A program made the position numbers and the translations under genes. The notes below the pieces were generated by a model. The model was not told where the DNA came from. It searched no databases and saw only the letters and a program-made list of their open reading frames with translations. Below, in pieces: positions 58,401-64,000 of a stretch of DNA of 64,000 bases. Position 1 is the first letter of the stretch, and every line of letters starts with the position of its first letter. The DNA is from Boothiomyces macroporosus (Eukaryota > Chytridiomycota > Chytridiomycetes > Rhizophydiales > Terramycetaceae): positions 30,880 to 94,879 of the forward strand of contig JADGKB010000056.1 of the NCBI GenBank assembly GCA_027604185.1. The letters run 5' to 3'.

Positions 58401-58688
58401 TGCTTGCGATATTTTCGCTCAACCACTTCCAAAGTAATTTTCTGATCTCCACAGTTCCTGGGAAATTTCGAAGATATTCTTCTATAACTTGAAAGCAAAA
58501 GAATTTTACTTGAGGGACGCTTTATCAAAAATCTTGTACCTCGTTTCGTCGGCCAACTTTGCGCATATTTCCCAACCATCATTGGACTGCTTGATGTGAT
58601 TGCAATACTGGCTGGCTTGGTCTTTCATTGGTCCTCTAGCTGTCGGGTCAAGAGCAATCATTATTGCTTTCTCCAAGTCAGACACCAT
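55481..58688 (-). CDS. exportin-T (tRNA export karyopherin, Los1/XPOT family)
   Basis: Exports tRNAs from the nucleus with RanGTP. Six introns (58520-58539, 57450-57471, 57154-57175, 57005-57026, 56710-56730, 56402-56424) leave 1026 codons (1025 aa), between human XPOT and yeast Los1 in size. N-terminal MVSDLEKAIMIALDP, the importin-beta/exportin-1 motif VKFFCFQVIEEYLRN, LRNKLYVLIVLLFRNQYP with WPAFFDELF, then HEAT-repeat helices to the end. An apparent frameshift at the first exon border disappears once the 20-nt first intron is removed. Confidence 0.93.
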
Positions 58689-58730
58689 ATTTTTTTTTGA
58701 AAAAAAATTGTGAAAAATCAAATTAATATA

Positions 58731-59395
58731 TTATCCAAAGAGAGATCCAAGTCGTGAAGTTAGGGCATTGCCCACCATATTCTGAACAAATGATTGCTCC
58801 GCTACATACTGGGTAATCTTCTTTTTGGCATCCTGAGGTCAGAATCTAACTTACTTTTTCGCACTTGGTATACCCCACTACATTTGCTGTATTCATTGAA
58901 ATTGCTACCAAGGTCACCAAAAACCAGCTCGCTTGCAGTCTTAATATGGCCAAAACCGCCAAAACTATCCAAACTAGTATAAATGCAAAATTACTAATTG
59001 GAGCTGCATACAAAGCTGTCCAGAATACCCTAGAGTCGGTCGGATTCAATACCCGGTTCTAAGTTAAATAATTTCTACTTCTCTCGATTCAAATACCCAT
59101 TCGTTGGTTCCATCTTCCTTAATCTCATTCCACCATCTTAGACCTACCAATAATCTGCCGGAAACATTCTTGACCGTCCAGAAATCAAAAGCAAGGTTCA
59201 AGATAATGAGCACGAACGACAAAATGAAATTCGAAGTAAATATCCATCCAAACATGTAAATTCCAATTGCCAAACTCCTGAATAGTAGATGAAACAATAG
59301 GACTGTTGGATGTCTGAATTAAATATTTATTGCCTTGATTGCTGTAATATAGATTGTTCTTGCGGTGGTTGGACTCCAGCTTCGAGAGATGCCAT
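58731..59395 (-). CDS. TVP23: Tvp23/FAM18 Golgi membrane protein
   Basis: 200 aa; introns 59314-59333 (GC-AG, 20 nt), 59059-59078 and 58833-58854. The four-helix membrane protein of the Golgi/TGN: HPTVLLFHLLFRSLAIG, TSNFILSFVLIILNLAFDFW, the invariant FWTVKNVSGRLLVGLRWWNE, WVFESRE, NPTDSRVFWTALY and ANVVGYTKC. The ATG at 59395 is needed; the next in-frame Met is inside TM1. The start codon overlaps the head-to-head DHX35 start (ATGCCAT shared). Confidence 0.94.
59314..59333 (-). other. GC-AG intron in TVP23
   Basis: 20-nt intron GCAATA...TTAATTCAG. Its removal is required to link MASLEAGV...QQS to RHPTVLLFH. Confidence 0.8.
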
Positions 59396-61534
59396 TCGAT
59401 TTTTTCGAAATGTTTTGGAAACCAGGAACAGTACAAGGGCAGGATACTACGGATCGAAAAGGTAGAGATCAAAAGCAAGATACCAGCAATTCGACCTATA
59501 ACGATTACCGGAAAAGTTTGCAAATTTATAAATCAAGTAATTCGATATTTATACCCAGAGGACCAGCTGTTATACCTGATTGAAAAATTCAAAGTTACGA
59601 TTTTAGTGGGAGGAGCGAATAGCGGGAAAGAAACTCAACTGCCTCAGTATTTGTACGAATCAGGGTATTGTGACGGTTACCAAGTTTGCACTATTCAAAA
59701 GCCAGAAGAGTGTATCGTGAACTACACCAAATCTTCCGCAGAAGTTAAGGAGTCTTTGGCAGTGGGCTATTCGATCCCTTTTGATGAATCTTTTCATCCT
59801 ACGTATACAAAAATCAAGTATTTGACTGATGAGCTGTTATTTCGGGAGGCTCTAAAAGATCCGTTACTAAGTGCTTATTCTGTTATCATTATCGATCATC
59901 TACAGGAACGGAAGTTGTATACGGACCTGTTATTGTCAATTCTAAAAAAGTACGTTATTTTAACCAAAGGATCATTAAAAAGAGATTGGATTTAAAGATT
60001 GTTCTCTACTCTGCAAGCGCAGACATATCGTTGTATTTTGACTTTTTCAATTCAAACCGTAGCGGGAACAAAGAAAAAGACACTGTGATTAAGCTGTCGC
60101 TAGAAGGAAGATCGTTTCCCGTTCAAGACTACTACATTACTGAACCGTGCAGTGACTACATTCAAGAGACTGTTAATACAATCTTAAAGCTGAACGACAG
60201 TGAAAAAATTGGTGACATCTTGGTTTTCCTATCCACCAAAGAAGAGGTAGATACAGTGATTGAATTGATAAACGAATACGCTACAGAGTAAATACTCTCT
60301 AACAAAGTAAAAAGTTTCAGCTTGCAGCAGTTGCCATTGATGGTGTAAAGAAACATGAATTGCAGCCAATACAATCGAGAACCCGCACAGTTATGGTTTC
60401 TTGCTCCACGGAAACTTTTTCTATTGATGGAGTTTCGTTAGTGGTAGATGCTGGATACATCAGAATTCCCGTTTATCATCCCAAGAACTGTTTAGAGTAC
60501 TCTTTGAAAGTTCCAGTATCAAAGTTCACTGCTCATGAGAGATCGTTAATGGCAGGAAGGACACGGCCGGGAAAATGTTTTCGATTATACACTGAAAAGT
60601 CATTTAATGATGCGCTAGATATTGAAATTCCCGAAATTCAACGGTTGGATATCACTCTTCCAATAATTCAGCTTAAATCTTTAGGCATTCAGAATATTCT
60701 TCATTTTGACTTTATTTCCGCACCATCGCCAGAAATTCTAGTAGATTCTCTTGAAGTACTCTTTTAATTTACATAGTTGCTCCATGCCTACGGCTACCTA
60801 GATCCCCGAGGGAATTTATTGCCACCATCCCTATTACTAACTGAACTGCCCTTTGACTTTAAACTATCTACTTTGGTAATTTATTTTAATCTTAGTTACT
60901 ACATGCAGAAAGGTATTCTTGCACAGATGAAGTTTCCACTATTGCTGCACTGCTATTGTCAGAAGTACCTTAAATCTAACTTAGAACGTATTCCTAAGGC
61001 CAAAGGAAAAACAGGAAGAAGCAGATAATGCAAAAATGCAATTTGCTGTACAGGAGGGCGACTTTATTTCAATGATAAATGGTAAATTTTGCTAACGTAG
61101 TTTATCAATCTTTTCTTCAAGCTAGAAAATCCTCAAAGTGGTCTCATGCAAACTATGTAAATCATAAAGTAATAACACACGCAATTGGATTACGTACAAT
61201 GATTTGCAAGTTACTTAAAAGATTGAAAATCCCTATCAGAAGCTGCGGATCCAATTTGAATAATTTGAGAAAGTGCATCCTTTCTGCATACTTTCCTCAC
61301 GCTGCACGGCTGCAAGTTAATGGTACCTATGTTACCATCAAGGGCGGTAAAGTACTGGATATGCATCCATCCTCGTTTGTATACGACAGCCCGCCTGACT
61401 GGATTGTATTTCATGAAATTCAAGAAATCGGCACAAAAACCTATCTGAACGGTGTTACAGCAATTGAGCCTGAGTGGCTTTCAGAAATCTTGCCCAATTC
61501 TTTTCAATTCAAATCTAATAGAAGCGCATTTTAA
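59389..61534 (+). CDS. DHX35-like DEAH helicase with degenerate ATPase motifs
   Basis: 667 aa from ATG 59389 (660 from ATG 59410, which gives the usual MFWKPGT start). Introns 59537-59558, 59950-59969, 60288-60307, 60756-60776, 60876-60895, 60965-60984 and 61082-61100. Collinear with DHX35, a spliceosome-associated DEAH protein: FWKPGT, YLIEKFKVTILVGGANSGKE, IKYLTDELLFREALKDPLLS, ILVFLSTKEEVDTVIELI, GRTRPGKCFRLYTEKSFND, RLQVNGTYVTI and HPSSFVYDSPPDWIVFHEI. Motif I reads GGANSGKET (usually GETGxGKST), motif II is DHLQ instead of DEAH, motif III SAS for SAT, and motif VI loses QRxGR. ATP hydrolysis is probably lost. Confidence 0.88.
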
Positions 61535-61549
61535 TTTTTTGTTATTTTT

Positions 61550-63003
61550 ATGGATTCTGATCTGGAAGAATATGAACAACGCCCAAGAAAGAAACAGAAA
61601 ACAGCTGAAGTTAAAGGGCTGTATCTGGAAACAATAAATCGCACCGCGTTGGATTTTGATTTTGAAAAGTTATGCTCAGTCAGTTTAACCAATAATAACG
61701 TTTACGGATGTCTCACCTGCGGAAAGTATTATCAGGGAAGGGGCCAGCAGTCGCATGCATTCTATCACTCCATGAATGAGGATCATCATGTATTTATAAA
61801 TCTTGAAACTTTGAAAATTTATGTTTTACCTGAAAACTACGAAGTGACTGATTCATCGTTGAATGATATAAAGGTTTTTTAAATTAATTCAGTACGTCAT
61901 AAAGCCTACATTTACTGCAGAGGAAGTTAGGATGCTGGATAAGAATATATCATTCTCAACTGATCTTCATGGAAAAAAGTATATTGCTGGTAGATAGTTT
62001 TTAAGATAGGTTATGTAGGACTAAATAACATTAAACTGAACGACTATATAAATGTTGTAGTCCATGCGCTCGCTCACGTTCGACCATTAAGAGATTATTT
62101 TCTTGTCGCCAATTCGTCTGTGGAATTGGTCAAGAGATATGGAATGATAGTAAGAAAAATTTGGAACCCTAAAGCATTCAAATGTCATATCAGTCCCCAC
62201 GAATTGGTCCAGGAAATCTCCAACGCAAGCAGAAAGAGGTTTCAGCTTGGTAAAGAAGGAGATCCTATCGATTTTGTCAGTTGGTTTTTGAATGAACTTC
62301 ATCGCGGAATTGGTGGGACAAAGAAGTTTAGAAGTAGCATTGTGTATGAAATGTTTCAAGGGGAATTGTTGGTAGAATCCCAGTCGATCGTCTCAGTAGG
62401 GCGTTCAGAAGGAGATACGTATAGTTTCAATGAAACAGGGTTTGGTTCCACAAAGGTACCTTTCTTGTTCTTGTCTCTCGATTTGCCTCCAACTCCACTT
62501 TTTACTGGAGAATCCAATTATGTAGTTCCCCAAGTTTCTCTTGTCTCATTGCTTACAAAATATAACGGAAAGAACGTTGTTGAAAACAAAGGGAGTTTGA
62601 AACGATATTCTATCTCTCAACTACCTCCATTTCTCATATTGTGTGTGAAACGAATATCCAAGTCGGGGTTTAACCTTGAGCGTAATCCTACGATAGTGAA
62701 TTTCCCACTAAGGAATTTGGACATGTCACCATGTACCTTCAAAAACTAACTTTAGATTTATCAGATGATAATTGTGATCTAAGCACAAAGTATGATTTGC
62801 TTGCAAATATTGTACTAGACGGAGAAGATAAGACTCAAAATTCATCCTACAAAATTCAACTTCCAAATCCATTGTCAAACCAGTGGCTTCAGATACAAGT
62901 AATATAGTATCTAATATAGGATATTTTTGTAGATGATATTATGCCTCAGATGTTAAATATTTCAGAAACATGTATTCAAGTGTGGCAGCAACAAAAAATA
63001 TAA
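61550..63003 (+). CDS. Sad1/USP39 tri-snRNP assembly factor
   Basis: Catalytically inactive ubiquitin-protease-fold protein needed for U4/U6.U5 tri-snRNP function. Introns 61874-61892, 61989-62008, 62733-62755 and 62899-62919 leave 457 codons (456 aa). The ZnF-UBP domain has CSVSLTNNNVYGCLTCGKYY, GRGQQSHAFYHSMNEDHHVF and INLETLKIYVLPENYEV. The USP fold begins GYVGLNNIKLNDYINVVVHA with Asn where active proteases have Cys; VRPLRDYFL and PPFLILCVKRISKSGF follow. Only 15 nt separate its ATG from the DHX35 stop. Confidence 0.95.
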
Positions 63004-63015
63004 CCATCATCTATT

Positions 63016-64000
63016 CTATTTCAAATTTTGCTTGAACGATTTTTTAAAATTATTGCAGAGAACATCAGGGACCTTACGTTCGTTTCTATGCAAGTAAAGT
63101 GATAAAAATTCAATGTTCAGGTCATCCTTAATTATCCGACGATTGTTTTCATCCATCGCAAGAGAAATTAGCAATGGGAACAATAAATCTCTGCCTTTGG
63201 GTGTGTTAAAGTATCTAAATGGGAAATGAACCAATCTTTGCAACAAAGACTTCTCAGGAAGTCCAATGAGAAACATTGTTCTAATGAATTCATTATCCCA
63301 AGATATCTAATTTAAAATCTCCTTACCTGGAACAACACCTCCAAACTTTTGTCCACAATTTTTGTGACAATTTTGCATTCTTCATGAGTTATTTCGCAAT
63401 AGTGAATCCAAAAAAGCATAAAGTGAAAAATTTGTGGAGAATGATCTAAAGTTTGCACCACAGATTGAACTTCTTTTCTATCAATAGCACACCAGCTATG
63501 CACTATCTCTAGAACTTCAAGAGATAACTCTTTCACTTTTAGGGTGACATTTCTTTCCTCTGCTGAGCGATAAGATCCTCCATCAACCAGAATCATTGAA
63601 TTTATCATTGTTACCAAATCAACTATATCTGCAATAGAGAGATATTGGCACAAAAATTGCTGGTACTTAAACTTTGTATCAACATCTGAAATGTTCCGCC
63701 AAATTTCCAAAAGTTGATTACAATATATAAAATGAGCATGCAGAATATCCAGTGACTCTACATCATTCACATTCAATGGGTGTGATAGCAAATTAACACA
63801 TTCAGTAATTCCATGAACCATTGAGTATTTCGCTAAAGTCACTTTGCATTCAACGGTCTCTGCTTTACAAAGAAAAACTTCCACGATGACCCGCAAACAT
63901 ATTGCAATGTTTTTTTTGAAAATATTCGGTTGGGACAGAATTTTTACACCAATATCTTCAATAAATGCTGCTAGAAGGTTTTTGGAGAATAAGTATGACG
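63016..64000 (-). CDS. SCAPER-like protein, C-terminal part (runs off the right edge)
   Basis: Open on the minus strand from the window edge to TAG 63016, with one 20-nt intron (63307-63326). The end SLLQRLVHFPFRYFNTPKGR, then DLLFPLLISLAMDENNRRII, resembles the conserved C-terminus of SCAPER (S-phase cyclin A-associated protein in the ER: LCQLPFQYFSDP, LFPxLI). The remainder is helical (HEAT/ARM-like). The zinc-finger and N-terminal part would lie outside the window. The stop is 12 nt from the convergent Sad1 stop. Confidence 0.65.

Noticed and set aside
58506..58545. Apparent one-base frameshift at the start of exportin-T
   Set aside because: Removing the 20-nt intron 58520-58539 joins DETS to VPQVKFFCF in frame.

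Overview
This window is nuclear DNA from a very compact eukaryote. It has standard-code protein genes on both strands and intergenic gaps that are usually tens to a few hundred bases. At least 120 spliceosomal introns can be placed by restoring conserved protein families, and every one of them is only 19-23 nt long. They run GTAA/GTAT...(C/T)T(A/G)A(C/T)...AG, with the branch-like motif 4-8 nt before the 3' end. In almost every multi-exon gene, removing these introns gives an ORF whose length divides by three and whose family motifs are intact. The gene set (ENA-like P-type ATPase, P450, HPPD, chorismate mutase, AP-2 sigma, Ykt6, Tvp23, Sad1/USP39, DHX35, exportin-T, TopBP1, G-protein alpha subunits) suggests an opisthokont, most likely an early-diverging or parasitic fungus-like lineage. 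I cannot name the species.

Layout. 0-15 kb: NADP-isocitrate dehydrogenase; two adjacent eRF1 genes, the second with an in-frame UGA; a 7-TM protein; an MDR oxidoreductase; an IP6 kinase; a DUF676 lipase; and a NYN-nuclease/LOTUS-repeat protein with a C-terminal glycogen-binding CBM48. 15-25 kb: housekeeping genes (U1A/U2B'', SAM synthetase, HPPD, an FGDF-rich adaptor-binding protein, Ykt6, a RAMP4-like tail-anchored protein, an ENA-type ATPase, AP-2 sigma). 25-33 kb: a looser, AT-rich accessory stretch with six small paralogous proteins sharing an undescribed CPI-x-P...E-x-WY motif, plus a large Golgi-type glycosyltransferase and Apc11. 33-41.5 kb: chorismate mutase, a secreted protein, P450, Prp46/PLRG1, an RF2-type mitochondrial release factor and threonyl-tRNA synthetase. 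41.8-50.5 kb: seven G-alpha paralogues in two convergent tandem arrays (three plus, four minus). 50.5-64 kb: RibD-like reductase, DOMON protein, TopBP1/Dpb11, exportin-T, Tvp23, a degenerate DHX35, Sad1 and a SCAPER-like gene running off the edge.

The strongest novelty is the G-alpha array. All seven proteins keep the switch-I Arg and the NKxD box. All seven also have Leu at the catalytic Gln (DVSGL instead of DVGGQ) and Ser at the Ras-G12 equivalent, so a whole family looks GTPase-impaired by design. Other notable points are the ultra-short introns with a few non-canonical borders, a 7-nt micro-exon that encodes most of the catalytic GGQ of the mitochondrial release factor, the UGA-interrupted second eRF1, the NYN-LOTUS-CBM48 fusion, the CPI/WY family, and divergent genes whose start codons overlap. 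No tRNA, rRNA, CRISPR or transposase was recognised.
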